Below are positions 32,352 through 42,800 of a stretch of DNA of 64,000 nt, piece by piece; within the stretch, counting starts at the first letter, position 1; every line of letters starts with the position of its first letter. Below the pieces are notes generated by a model, which did no database searches, had not been told where the DNA came from, and was given only the letters and a program-made list of their open reading frames with translations. This stretch comes from Pseudomonadota bacterium (lineage in GTDB: Bacteria; Pseudomonadota; Gammaproteobacteria; Burkholderiales; Gallionellaceae). The stretch is taken from the NCBI GenBank assembly GCA_021848465.1, contig JAJZUP010000002.1:1-64000 (forward strand). Direction: 5' to 3'. The translations under genes and the position numbers were made by a program.

Positions 32352-32741
32352 ATGGCTATTTCCAACATCAACGGCACAAACTCCCCCCAGGCACCGCGCT
32401 CGATCAGCGCCACCAACCCGGCGCCTGCGGTCAGCCGCGAACGCAGCTATGGCGAAGACCAGCCGGCGACCATCGTCACGCTGTCGCCACAGGCGCGGCG
32501 CCTGAGCCTGGAGCAACCACTCGTCACGCGCGAGCCGGTTCAACCGCGCACCAACCTGCCGGAAGCGCCGCCGCGCACGATCCCCGACACCCGTAAAACC
32601 CAGGATGTGGCTGTCACCCATGCCGATCTGGCGGCTGTCGCACAAACCCAGACCAGCGCGCGCGAAGCCGCCGAGGCCCCTGCCCGCCGCAGCAACGAGC
32701 AGCAGGTTACAGAAAGGAAACGTATCAATACTTATGCTTAA
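32352..32741 (+). CDS. Hypothetical low-complexity protein
   Basis: 129 aa ORF MAISNINGTNSPQAPRSISATNPAP..., stop overlaps start of ygfZ. Confidence 0.6.
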   Translation: MAISNINGTNSPQAPRSISATNPAPAVSRERSYGEDQPATIVTLSPQARRLSLEQPLVTREPVQPRTNLPEAPPRTIPDTRKTQDVAVTHADLAAVAQTQTSAREAAEAPARRSNEQQVTERKRINTYA

Positions 32742-33780
32742 CCCCGCCTGGCAATCCTTTCTCGAACAACACGGTGCACACATACAAGACGGCGTAACCA
32801 GCGACTTCGGCGATGCCGCCGCTGAGCGCGCCGCCGCACGCGACGGCACGATCCTGTGCGACCTCGGCCAGTTCGGCCTGCTCAAGGCAAGCGGCGAAGA
32901 CGCGCAAAGCTTCCTGCAAAACCTGCTCAGCAACGACATCAAGGCCGTCTCGCCGCAGCACGCGCAGCTCAGCAGCCTGAACACGCCCAAAGGCCGCGTA
33001 CTTGCCACCTTCCTGGTCTGGCAACACGGCAGCGATTATTTCCTGCAACTGCACCAGTCGCTCGCCGCCGCCATGCAGAAGAAACTCTCGATGTATGTGC
33101 TGCGCAGCAAGGTCAAGATCGAGGATGCCAGCGCGCGACATGTGTGCCTCGGATTGTCCGGGCCGCGCGCAGCAGCGCTGTTGCGGCGCGTTTTCGGTGC
33201 CGTGCCCGAACAGCCGCTGGCTGTGCACGCGCATGAATCCGGCAGCGTGATCTGCGTTGCCCAAAACCGTTTCCTGATTGCCACCACCGCCCAGTTTGCC
33301 GAACAACTCTGGCAGACGCTCAGCGCGGAAGCGCGTCCGGTTGGTTCACCCTGCTGGGATTGGTTGAGCATCCGTGCCGGCCTGCCGGTGGTCAGTGCCG
33401 CGACCCAGGAAGAGTTTGTCTTGCAGATGCTGAACCTGGAAGTGCTCGGCGGCGTCAGCTTCAAGAAAGGCTGTTATCCGGGACAGGAGATCGTCGCCCG
33501 CATGCAGTATCTCGGCCAGACCAAGCGCCGCATGTACCTGGCGCATGTAGCAGGTGAGCCCGCCCCGCAAGCCGGCGACAAAATTTTCGGTAATGAAGCC
33601 GACTCAGCCAGCGGCATGGTCGTCAATGCCGCCCCCGCACCGGGCGGCGGATACGATGTGCTGGCCGTATTGATGATCGCCAGCCACGACAGCCAGCCGC
33701 AACATCTCGGTACGCCGCAAGGCCCGCAACTGCAATTCGCGGATCTGCCCTACGCCGTGCCTGACCTGAGCAAAGCCTAG
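32734..33780 (+). CDS. ygfZ: Folate-binding Fe-S maintenance protein YgfZ
   Basis: Signature KGCYPGQEIVARMQYLGQTKRRMY; GCV-T like N-terminus. Confidence 0.93.
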   Translation: MLNPAWQSFLEQHGAHIQDGVTSDFGDAAAERAAARDGTILCDLGQFGLLKASGEDAQSFLQNLLSNDIKAVSPQHAQLSSLNTPKGRVLATFLVWQHGSDYFLQLHQSLAAAMQKKLSMYVLRSKVKIEDASARHVCLGLSGPRAAALLRRVFGAVPEQPLAVHAHESGSVICVAQNRFLIATTAQFAEQLWQTLSAEARPVGSPCWDWLSIRAGLPVVSAATQEEFVLQMLNLEVLGGVSFKKGCYPGQEIVARMQYLGQTKRRMYLAHVAGEPAPQAGDKIFGNEADSASGMVVNAAPAPGGGYDVLAVLMIASHDSQPQHLGTPQGPQLQFADLPYAVPDLSKA

Positions 33781-33889
33781 CAGACTGTTGAAAAACTACT
33801 GCGGTGGTCATCTGCGGCGTTGCGCGGCATTTGCTCTGCTTGCTGAGAGCTGAACAGAGGTGGACGCACAATCGGTAGGTTGGAAAGCA

Positions 33890-33922
33890 GCGCCCTTCGA
33901 CAGGCTCAGGGCGAACGGGTTA
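33890..33922. repeat. Dispersed palindromic repeat cccttcgacaggctcagggcgaacggg
   Basis: Matches a dispersed intergenic repeat type recalled from many proteobacterial genomes; imperfect inverted repeat. Confidence 0.5.
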
Positions 33923-33935
33923 AATCAACAAATCC

Positions 33936-34370
33936 CTAGCGCGGCTCAAGGCGCAGTTTCATTTTCTTGTGGGGTAGACCGGCATCGAGGAATTCTTCCC
34001 CCTCCTCGATAAACCCGAAGGTGTGATAGAACGGGATCGCATAGGTCTGCGCATCCACATCCACCTGCACGTAACCGCGCATGCGCGCCTCGCTCAGCAA
34101 AGCCTCCATGATCGCCGTGCCCACCTTGCGCTTGCGCCATTGCGGCAACACTGCGATGCGCCCGATGTGGCCATTGCTGAGCATGCGACCGCAGCCGATC
34201 GCCTCGCCACTCAGGCTCAGCGCCAACGCATGGCGACAGCCCTCATCCAGCCCATCCCATTCCAGCGCCTCAGGCACGCCTTGCTCACGAACGAACACAG
34301 CCTCGCGTATCCCGCGCAACAGCGGTTCGCCATCATGCCAACTGACCAGGTGTACCGTGAAATCCATCAT
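33936..34370 (-). CDS. GNAT family N-acetyltransferase
   Basis: VFVREQGVPEALEWDGLDEGCRHALAL...GRIAVLPQWRKRKVGTAIMEALL. Confidence 0.9.
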   Translation of the reverse strand: MMDFTVHLVSWHDGEPLLRGIREAVFVREQGVPEALEWDGLDEGCRHALALSLSGEAIGCGRMLSNGHIGRIAVLPQWRKRKVGTAIMEALLSEARMRGYVQVDVDAQTYAIPFYHTFGFIEEGEEFLDAGLPHKKMKLRLEPR

Positions 34371-34466
34371 GACCTCCCGCCAATTGTGAAGTCTCATTCG
34401 CGGCCACAGCCGCACCTGCATCCCGTTGTGCTGAACGGCTGAAGCCTAACGCAAGCCGCATCAATG

Positions 34467-34946
34467 CTATGCCACAATCTCTACCGGCGTGCCTGCCGGC
34501 ACCAGCTCAAACAGCTCCAGCAAATCCGCATTGCGCATGCGCACACAGCCGCGCGAGCCCGGCTTGCCCAGCTCCACGCTGTCGGGCGTGCCGTGAATAT
34601 ACACATAACGGCGCATCGTGTCGCACGAACCGAAACGGTTGTAGCCCGGCTCCTTGCCGCCCAGCCACAGGATGCGCGTCAGTATCCAGTCGCGCCCCGG
34701 ATGCGCCGCCCCGAGTTCCGGCGTATAGATTTCCCCGGTCGCGCGGCGCCTCACAAACACCGCATTCTCCGGCTGCCCTGCGCCAATCTTGGCGCGGATC
34801 ACATGCTTGCCGCGCGGCGTGCAAAAGCTGCCATTCTCCTCGCCAGCGCCATTCGCACCGGTAGACACCGCATAGCGGCGCAGCAAGGTGCCGTCGTCAG
34901 CAAACAGTTCCAGCGTCTGCGCCGGAATGGAAATCATGATTTTCAT
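34467..34946 (-). CDS. L,D-transpeptidase (YkuD domain)
   Basis: YIHGTPDSVELGKPGSRGCVRMRNADLLELFELV (HG...SxGCxRM). Confidence 0.92.
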   Translation of the reverse strand: MKIMISIPAQTLELFADDGTLLRRYAVSTGANGAGEENGSFCTPRGKHVIRAKIGAGQPENAVFVRRRATGEIYTPELGAAHPGRDWILTRILWLGGKEPGYNRFGSCDTMRRYVYIHGTPDSVELGKPGSRGCVRMRNADLLELFELVPAGTPVEIVA

Positions 34947-35039
34947 TTCTCACCTGAAATAACCTTAGCCCAAAGCAAACTCGCGCACAGGGGCAAGTGC
35001 AAGTCGCATAAACTCACCGTCCCCCTTCGCTCCAGGCCT

Positions 35040-35245
35040 CCCACATGTAGGAGCGGCCTATGCATTCCAAACCCCATCGCGGCCAAGGCCGCTCCTACGA
35101 AACCCGCCACACCCCGTGGGAGCGGCTTTGATGAAACTACTAGCCAATCCACTAAGCACGATAAAGCCGTGCAAGTGGCTGGTTATAGCCGCGAATGCAC
35201 ACCATGCCACCCACTACCCTTCGCAGTTGAAGCCGCGCCTACAGC
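35040..35245. repeat. REP-like cluster with interrupted unit (35130-35186)
   Basis: gtgggagcggcttt interrupted by gatgaaactactagccaatccactaagcacgataaagccgtgcaagtggctggttat before agccgcgaatgc. Confidence 0.75.
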
Positions 35246-35301
35246 TTTTCGAGAAACCGCTCCTGCGCACAAACGCCCCTTACATAACGTGCAACAACAC
35301 C

Positions 35302-36761
<1,460 letters not shown>

Positions 36762-36789
36762 AATTTCCCCTCCAATAAAAACAAGGCAT

Positions 36790-36866
36790 TGCAGAGCGGA
36801 TGCCAGATTGTACACCTCGAAGGTGCCTTTCAAGGCATTTTTTAGGGTGTCTACTTTACGTTAGAC
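36790..36866 (+). other. Putative attI region, recombination core GTTAGAC at 36860-36866
   Basis: Between divergent intI and first cassette; GTTRRRY core. Confidence 0.7.
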
Positions 36867-36869
36867 ATC

Positions 36870-37184
36870 ATGAATTTCTTTCGCCGAATTTTTCGTAAAG
36901 CAGAACCATTTACACCGCATGAGATGGTGATTTACCTGCTGGACAAATCGGGTGATCTTGGTAGTCGTGACGATGTAGCAATGGATCTAGGGAAATATGA
37001 CTTGGAGGAAGTTGAAGATGCACTTATTCAGGTTGCCCAAGACCACTCCGAAGAGGAAATGATTATTGATTCAGCGGGTGAATCACTCTGGGAAATTTGG
37101 AAGCGTAAGAATAAATTTAACTCTGAGATAGTTGCAAAAATGCACCCATCAGCCCAAAAATTTTTCATTACATATGAAGTCTAA
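36870..37184 (+). CDS. Integron cassette 1: hypothetical acidic protein, 104 aa
   Basis: ORF directly after attI core, ends at attC1. Confidence 0.8.
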   Translation: MNFFRRIFRKAEPFTPHEMVIYLLDKSGDLGSRDDVAMDLGKYDLEEVEDALIQVAQDHSEEEMIIDSAGESLWEIWKRKNKFNSEIVAKMHPSAQKFFITYEV

Positions 37185-37256
37185 CCCTGCGCTCAAGTTC
37201 GCTCCCTTTGGTCGCTGGGACGCGCCTTCGGCGCGCCCCTTAGCTCCACGTTAGCT
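37183..37256 (+). other. attC1
   Basis: taaccctgcgctcaagttcgctccc...ggacgcgccttcggcgcgccccttagctccacGTTAGCT. Confidence 0.85.
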
Positions 37257-37282
37257 ATATTGAGTTTACAAATGGAGAAAAG

Positions 37283-37693
37283 ATGAAGAAGAAAAAAGCT
37301 TTCTATCAGCTTTTGACGAATATTTTGCTATGGTTATGTGTAGCGGTAGTTACTGGAATTATCCATTTCATTCGAGGAAATTCAGCTGCTAGTCCGTTTC
37401 CTTTGTCTGAGATTGCAAAATTTATTGATCCTTGGCTGCTCTTTACGGTTTCTGTGGCGGGACTACTCCTTTTTTCAGCGTTCTGTATCGTGAGGCAGCG
37501 TAGTTCTAACGAGAAGAATAAAGAAAACGCAGATTATTTTGCAGATCTTGCGCTTGATGAAATTGCCTCAGCGCTCTACAACTTTGGTTCGCTTCTGGCA
37601 ACTTGTGTTGCAGTTGGCTTATCTCCTTGGTATCTTTTTGCCACACCAATCTGTTATGCAACTGGTTACTATTTGAAATCTAATGATAGCTAA
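37283..37693 (+). CDS. Integron cassette 2: hypothetical membrane protein, 136 aa
   Basis: ORF with at least two TM segments, ends at attC2. Confidence 0.8.
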   Translation: MKKKKAFYQLLTNILLWLCVAVVTGIIHFIRGNSAASPFPLSEIAKFIDPWLLFTVSVAGLLLFSAFCIVRQRSSNEKNKENADYFADLALDEIASALYNFGSLLATCVAVGLSPWYLFATPICYATGYYLKSNDS

Positions 37694-37750
37694 CCCGTCG
37701 CTCAAGCGGGACGCCGCAAAAGCGCGTCGCCCCTTAGCTTTACGTTAGGC
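37690..37750 (+). other. attC2
   Basis: ctaacccgtcgctcaagcgggacgccgcaaaagcgcgtcgccccttagctttacGTTAGGC. Confidence 0.85.
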
Positions 37751-37757
37751 AAAACAT

Positions 37758-38168
37758 ATGGGTACAACTGGGCATACCACCGGCATGGCTGGAGAATTTC
37801 ACGCAATGGAAATATTGCACAGACTTGGGCACCAGCCCGCCTTGACGCTTGGAAATGCAAAAACCATCGACATTCTTTCCAAAGCACCATCTGGCAATGT
37901 GTACGAAGTGTCGGTCAAAGCAATTCGAGGTGGGGGTAAATGGGGTATTGGAATGGACGATTACTCGAAAAGTGAAAACCTCGTGTTTATGCTTTTCTGG
38001 TACAAGAGCTTCGAAGACATCAACACTCTTCCTGATGTATGGATTGTTCCAGCTCAAAAGGCTGAGAGCATCAAAAAGCAATGGCACAATCAATATGGCA
38101 TCTATCTATACAAAGAGCATTTGCACCTACTGGAGCCGTATAAAAATGCTTGGCAACACCTCGCCTAA
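37758..38168 (+). CDS. Integron cassette 3: putative PD-(D/E)XK nuclease-like protein, 136 aa
   Basis: GEFHAMEILHRLG...KTIDILSKAPSGNVYEVSVKAIRG, consistent with D-x(n)-ExVK core. Confidence 0.65.
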   Translation: MGTTGHTTGMAGEFHAMEILHRLGHQPALTLGNAKTIDILSKAPSGNVYEVSVKAIRGGGKWGIGMDDYSKSENLVFMLFWYKSFEDINTLPDVWIVPAQKAESIKKQWHNQYGIYLYKEHLHLLEPYKNAWQHLA

Positions 38169-38240
38169 CCCTACGCTCAAGTTCGCTCCCTCCGGTCGCT
38201 GGGACGCGCCTTCGGCGCGCCCCTTAGCTCCACGTTGGGC
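38163..38240 (+). other. attC3 (near-identical to attC1)
   Basis: cctaaccctacgctcaagttcgctccctccggtcgctgggacgcgccttcggcgcgccccttagctccacGTTGGGC. Confidence 0.85.
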
Positions 38241-38260
38241 ATCGCACAGGAGGCCATGCC

Positions 38261-38977
38261 ATGTTTAGCGGTTTGCTTGAGGCAGTTGCGTCCCATTGTC
38301 CCGACACAGACACGGCACTGACGTCTGAGCAACATAAGGAGTTGCTCGATGAAATTTTGCCGTGGCTATCCGTTGATGCCGAACCTCTGCTTGGTGCAAC
38401 TCAAGCAATATTTGGTGAAGCTGTCTTCGACAGTTCGGAAATCGGCTTTGAATACATGGCGCCAAAGCCTGACCAGGATGGGCTTATACATGTGCCCATT
38501 CAAGTCTGCTCAATGTATGTTCGTCCCACGAAAGATTCCCGCAGCGTTTCACTCAATTTCACTGTGCTGCGAGGCTTTACGAGCCGGGGGCAGATACATC
38601 AGCCTTCCGTCGAGCTAGAGCTTGAGATATGGGACTTGGCGGCAAAGGAAGCTTTTGAATCTCTCTACAAGGATTACCGTGGTCAGATAACCCGACTCCT
38701 TGAGCACGAACAAACTCAGTTCTTCACATCCTATTGCTCGGACATTGTTGGGAAGTCGAAGAGCAACAGGTTATCGGTGAAACTCGACGAGTACTTCACT
38801 GACTCCGAGGTCGACAACTGCTTCTCCTTGACCAAGAGTTGTCCAAGTGGAACCAGCCACTCAAAGGCAATTCGTGGACTTCTTGTCCTCTCCGTTCTTT
38901 ACATTGCTTGTCGCGCAAGTTTGGCCGGGAAGAGCGGTCGCTTATTGCTTGAAAAGAATCTTGCGAGGGTTGCATGA
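38261..38977 (+). CDS. Integron cassette 4: hypothetical protein, 238 aa (C-terminus may be frameshifted)
   Basis: Long ORF between attC3 and attC4. Confidence 0.65.
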   Translation: MFSGLLEAVASHCPDTDTALTSEQHKELLDEILPWLSVDAEPLLGATQAIFGEAVFDSSEIGFEYMAPKPDQDGLIHVPIQVCSMYVRPTKDSRSVSLNFTVLRGFTSRGQIHQPSVELELEIWDLAAKEAFESLYKDYRGQITRLLEHEQTQFFTSYCSDIVGKSKSNRLSVKLDEYFTDSEVDNCFSLTKSCPSGTSHSKAIRGLLVLSVLYIACRASLAGKSGRLLLEKNLARVA

Positions 38978-38983
38978 CGCGAT

Positions 38984-39050
38984 GCCCAACCCATCATTCC
39001 ACCGGACCTGCGCGAAAAGCCGCGCAGGCCAGTGAATTCAGACGTTGGAC
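38984..39050 (+). other. attC4
   Basis: gcccaacccatcattccaccggacctgcgcgaaaagccgcgcaggccagtgaattcagacGTTGGAC. Confidence 0.85.
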
Positions 39051-39108
39051 ACCTTAGAACTACCGCATGGAAATTGACAATATGTAGCCTCGCGACTACA
39101 GTGACAGC

Positions 39109-39405
39109 ATGATTGAAATCCGCAAAACTGCTCTTTTCGCTCAATGACTCGACGGCCTGACGGATCTTCAGGCGAGGGCTCGGGTTCAGACAAGAATCGA
39201 GCGGCTCGCTTCCGGAAACGCTGGTGATGTTGAACCGGTTGGCGAAGGAGTTTCAGAGTTGCGGATCAGTTACGGCCCCGGTTACCGGGTATATTTCAAG
39301 AAGCGCGGGCGGGAACTGGTCATTCTGTTGGCCGGTGGTGATAAGAGCACCCAAGCCAAGGACATCAAAGCTGCCTTGCGCCTCGCGCGTAATCTTTCGG
39401 AGTAG
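39109..39405 (+). pseudogene. Integron cassette 5: HigB/RelE-superfamily toxin interrupted by in-frame TGA (codon 13)
   Basis: MIEIRKTALFAQ*LDGLTDLQARARVQTRIERLASGNAGDVEPVGEGVSELRISYGPGYRVYFKKRGRELVILLAGGDKSTQAKDIKAALRLARNLSE; rest in one frame. Confidence 0.8.
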
Positions 39406-39410
39406 CTACC

Positions 39411-39710
39411 ATGACTAAAACCGTTACCACTCGCTATGACGTCGCCGAACATCTCAGAACCCCTGAGGAGATGGCTGCTTACCTCGAAGCCTGCCTTGAG
39501 GAAGCTGACGGGGATGCCGCATTCATTGCCAAAGCACTCGGTGACATTGCACGCGCAAAGGGCATGACACAAGTTGCACGAGATGCCGGGCTGTCACGCG
39601 AAAGCCTTTACAAAGCTCTTTCTGGTGATCGCGCACCAAGCTTCGACACCATCCTGAAAGTGGTCAACGCACTAGGCATTAAGCTGCATGCTGAAGCAGT
39701 TCGCGCCTGA
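39411..39710 (+). CDS. Addiction module antidote (HigA-like HTH) protein
   Basis: 99 aa; YDVAEHLRTPEEMAAYLEAC...GMTQVARDAGLSRESLYKALSGDRAPSFDTILKVVNALG. Confidence 0.9.
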   Translation: MTKTVTTRYDVAEHLRTPEEMAAYLEACLEEADGDAAFIAKALGDIARAKGMTQVARDAGLSRESLYKALSGDRAPSFDTILKVVNALGIKLHAEAVRA

Positions 39711-39716
39711 CCTATT

Positions 39717-39780
39717 GCCCAACCCGGCGCTCGATGGGACTGCCATAAGGCAGTGGCAGCCCATCAACTCCACGTTAAGC
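39717..39780 (+). other. attC5 (last of array)
   Basis: gcccaacccggcgctcgatgggactgccataaggcagtggcagcccatcaactccacGTTAAGC. Confidence 0.8.
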
Positions 39781-39879
39781 CCCGCAACCCTCTCCCGCCC
39801 GCCCAGCAGAAATTATTTTCCCTGATCGCTTACGCACCCGGCTAAAATAGCGGTTTGTCCGTTTTCTGGTGTGCGCTAC

Positions 39880-42800
39880 ATGAATGACGAGCTATCCGGC
39901 AAGATTTCCGCGATGTCTGCCCTGAACGGGGTCGATGACGATTCGCGCCTGGTAATGCTTGCCATGGCCCTGCTGTGGTCGCCCCACCCGCTCAGCGCCA
40001 TCCATACGCTGATGCGCAAGCTCGATTTCAAGCACCGCAACGGCCACTCGTTCATGGCCGAGGAAATCCGCTTCTGCCTGCCCGCCTTGCTGGATAAGCA
40101 ACTCGTCAGCGAGCCCCGCCCCGGCTATTTCCGCGTCGCCGAACCGGCGCGCGGCCTGCTCTACGAAGAGCTGTTCGGCGCGCTGGAGGTGGCGGTGCTG
40201 CGCCGCGCGCTGTATGAGACCGAGGGCTACAGCCCGCAGCACACGCTGTATTCCTGGCCGCTGCTGGAGCGCGACCCCACCATTGCGATCGTGCGGCTGT
40301 CCCTGCTGACACGCACCGGCAAATTCGACATCGAGCGCATGAGCCAGTTGATCGGCCGCAATATGGACTGGCGCGGCATCCTGCAAGCCGCGCTGTTGCA
40401 GCACTTCACGCCTACGGATTTTGCGCGCATCGACCCGGAGCTGAGTTTCGACTTTGCGCAACTGGCGGTACAGGATTTTTGCGCCTACTGGGATGCTGAC
40501 CTGCAGCCGCTTGCCGAATGGACACTGACGCAGGCCGCCAACCTGCCGGAGCGCCTGCCGAATGCGCTGCGCTGCGCCGCCGCCGAACTGTTGCTGCACA
40601 AGGGCCAGCGCGCACAGGCTTTAACCGTGCTGGCCGGTTTGCAGGATAGTCATGCGAACGCACTGCGCGCCTATGCGCTGGCACAGGAAAGCCGCTGGGA
40701 AGAGGCGCAGGAATTATTCGAGAGCGCGCTGAAGCAACGCCACAGCGAAGCGGGCGCGAAAAAGCGCGCCTTCCCGGTGAGCTTCGCATGGGTATATCCG
40801 CTGGCCCTGCTGGCCCAGCAAACGCCGCGCCACCTCGAGCTGGCACGCAAATTCTGCCTGAACGAGTCGGGCAAGCGCGACCCGGACAGCAGCTCCGGCT
40901 GGGGACAATGGGTGCATGCGATCGACATCAAGCGCGGCGACAGCGAGCCGGACCCGGCCCTGCAACGCGCAGCCGAGTATTACGGGCAGCATGTCAGCCT
41001 GGACCATTTCTGGCGTGTGCTGATTGGCGCCTGGGTCGGCATGGAGACCATGCGCGACACCGGCGCTTACCGCACGGCGCTTGGCACGATGGCGCGCAAC
41101 CAGGCGGCCACGCTGCGCCGGATCGGGCTGGACTGGCTGGCCTTCCTGGCCGATGGTGCGCAACAGGTAATCAACGGCCAGGAGGCCCCTGAAGGATTTT
41201 TCCTGGCCGGCAAGAACGAACATTGGCGCGACCTGCTCTCCGCCTTGCAAACCCTTGGCGAAGAAAGCACCGAAGCGGCTGCGGAAAACGCGCGCTTTGC
41301 CTGGATGCTGGACATCGCGCCGGATGGCGCACTGCGCGACATCCAGTTGCTCGAACAGCAAATGGGCGTGCGCGGCTGGAACACCCCGCGCCCGGTGACG
41401 CTGGGGCGCATCGTCGGCAATCCGCAACTGGCCCCGTGGGATGCCAAGGTCGCCAACTGCCTGCGCAGCGAAAAAGGCGCGCGACGCGGCGTGCAACTGG
41501 ATATGGCGAATGCGATCCAGGCGCTGGTCGGCCACCCGCACGTGGTATTGAAAAGCAGCATCGAGCAATTCGTCGAACTCAGCGAAGCCACACCGGAAAT
41601 CGAGGTGGCCCACCAGGGCGACCAGATCGTGCTCAAGGTCACGCCACCGTTGCGCGCCGGCGACCCCGGCCACAAGCACTATTACGACGAGGCGGAAAAG
41701 CGCGAAGCCGAGGCGCTGCACCTGATCACGCTGGTGCCGGACGGTGCCCAGCGCGTGCGCCTGTACCGCTTCACCCCGGCGCAGCGACGGGCCGCACAAC
41801 TGCTGGCCGACAAGGTCAGCATCCCGGCCAGCGCACAGCATGAGCTGAACATCGCCATGCAGGCACTGACCAGCCATTTCCAGTTGCAGTCCGACCACCT
41901 GCAGGCGGCACGCGAAGTGCCGGCCGAAACCCGTTTGCGCGCCGAGCTGGCGCCGTTCGGCGACGGACTGCTGCTGCGGCTGGTCGCCACGCCGCTCGGC
42001 AGCGACGGCCCGCGCATGCCGCCCGGCAGCGGTCGCACGCGCCTGATGGCCATGGTGGGCGGAGAAAGCACCGGCACCACGCGGGAGCTGGACATCGAGC
42101 GCCGCCACATGGAAAGCGTGCTCGATGCGCTGCCGTTCCTGGAGAGTTGCCGCGGCAACAGCCGCCAATGCGAATGGGAAGTGCCGGTCATCGACGATGC
42201 GCTGGCGCTGGTCGAAGTGCTGCCCACCCTGCCCGGCATCGCGGCGCTGGACTGGCCCAAGGGCAAGGCGGTGAAGGTGGTGACGCTGGACGAGGAGCAA
42301 CTCGCCATGCGCATCACCAGCGCACGCAACTGGTTCAAGCTGGACGGCGAAGTGCGCGCGGACGAAGGAATGGTATTTACCTTCCAGGCACTGCTGGCCG
42401 CCGCCGAGAGTTCCAGCCGCTTCGTCGCCATGGGCAACGGCACGTATGCCGCACTCACGCGCAAGCTCAAGGAGCGCCTGTCCAACCTCGCCGCCGTCAG
42501 CGAAACCGATGCGCACGGCACGCGCGTGCCGCGCCTCGCGGCGGTCTGGCTCGACGATGTGCTGCAGGACATCCGCACCGAAACCGATTCCGATTTCCAG
42601 CAGGCCATCGAGCAACTGCACCGCGCCCAACAGCAGAACTTTGTCCTGCCCGGCACGCTGCAAGCCGAGCTGCGCCCCTACCAGGAAGACGGCTACCAAT
42701 GGGCATCGCGCCTCGCGCAAGCCGGGTTTGGCGCCTGCCTCGCCGACGACATGGGCCTGGGCAAAACGTTGCAGTCGCTGGCCTTGCTGCTGGCGCGCGC

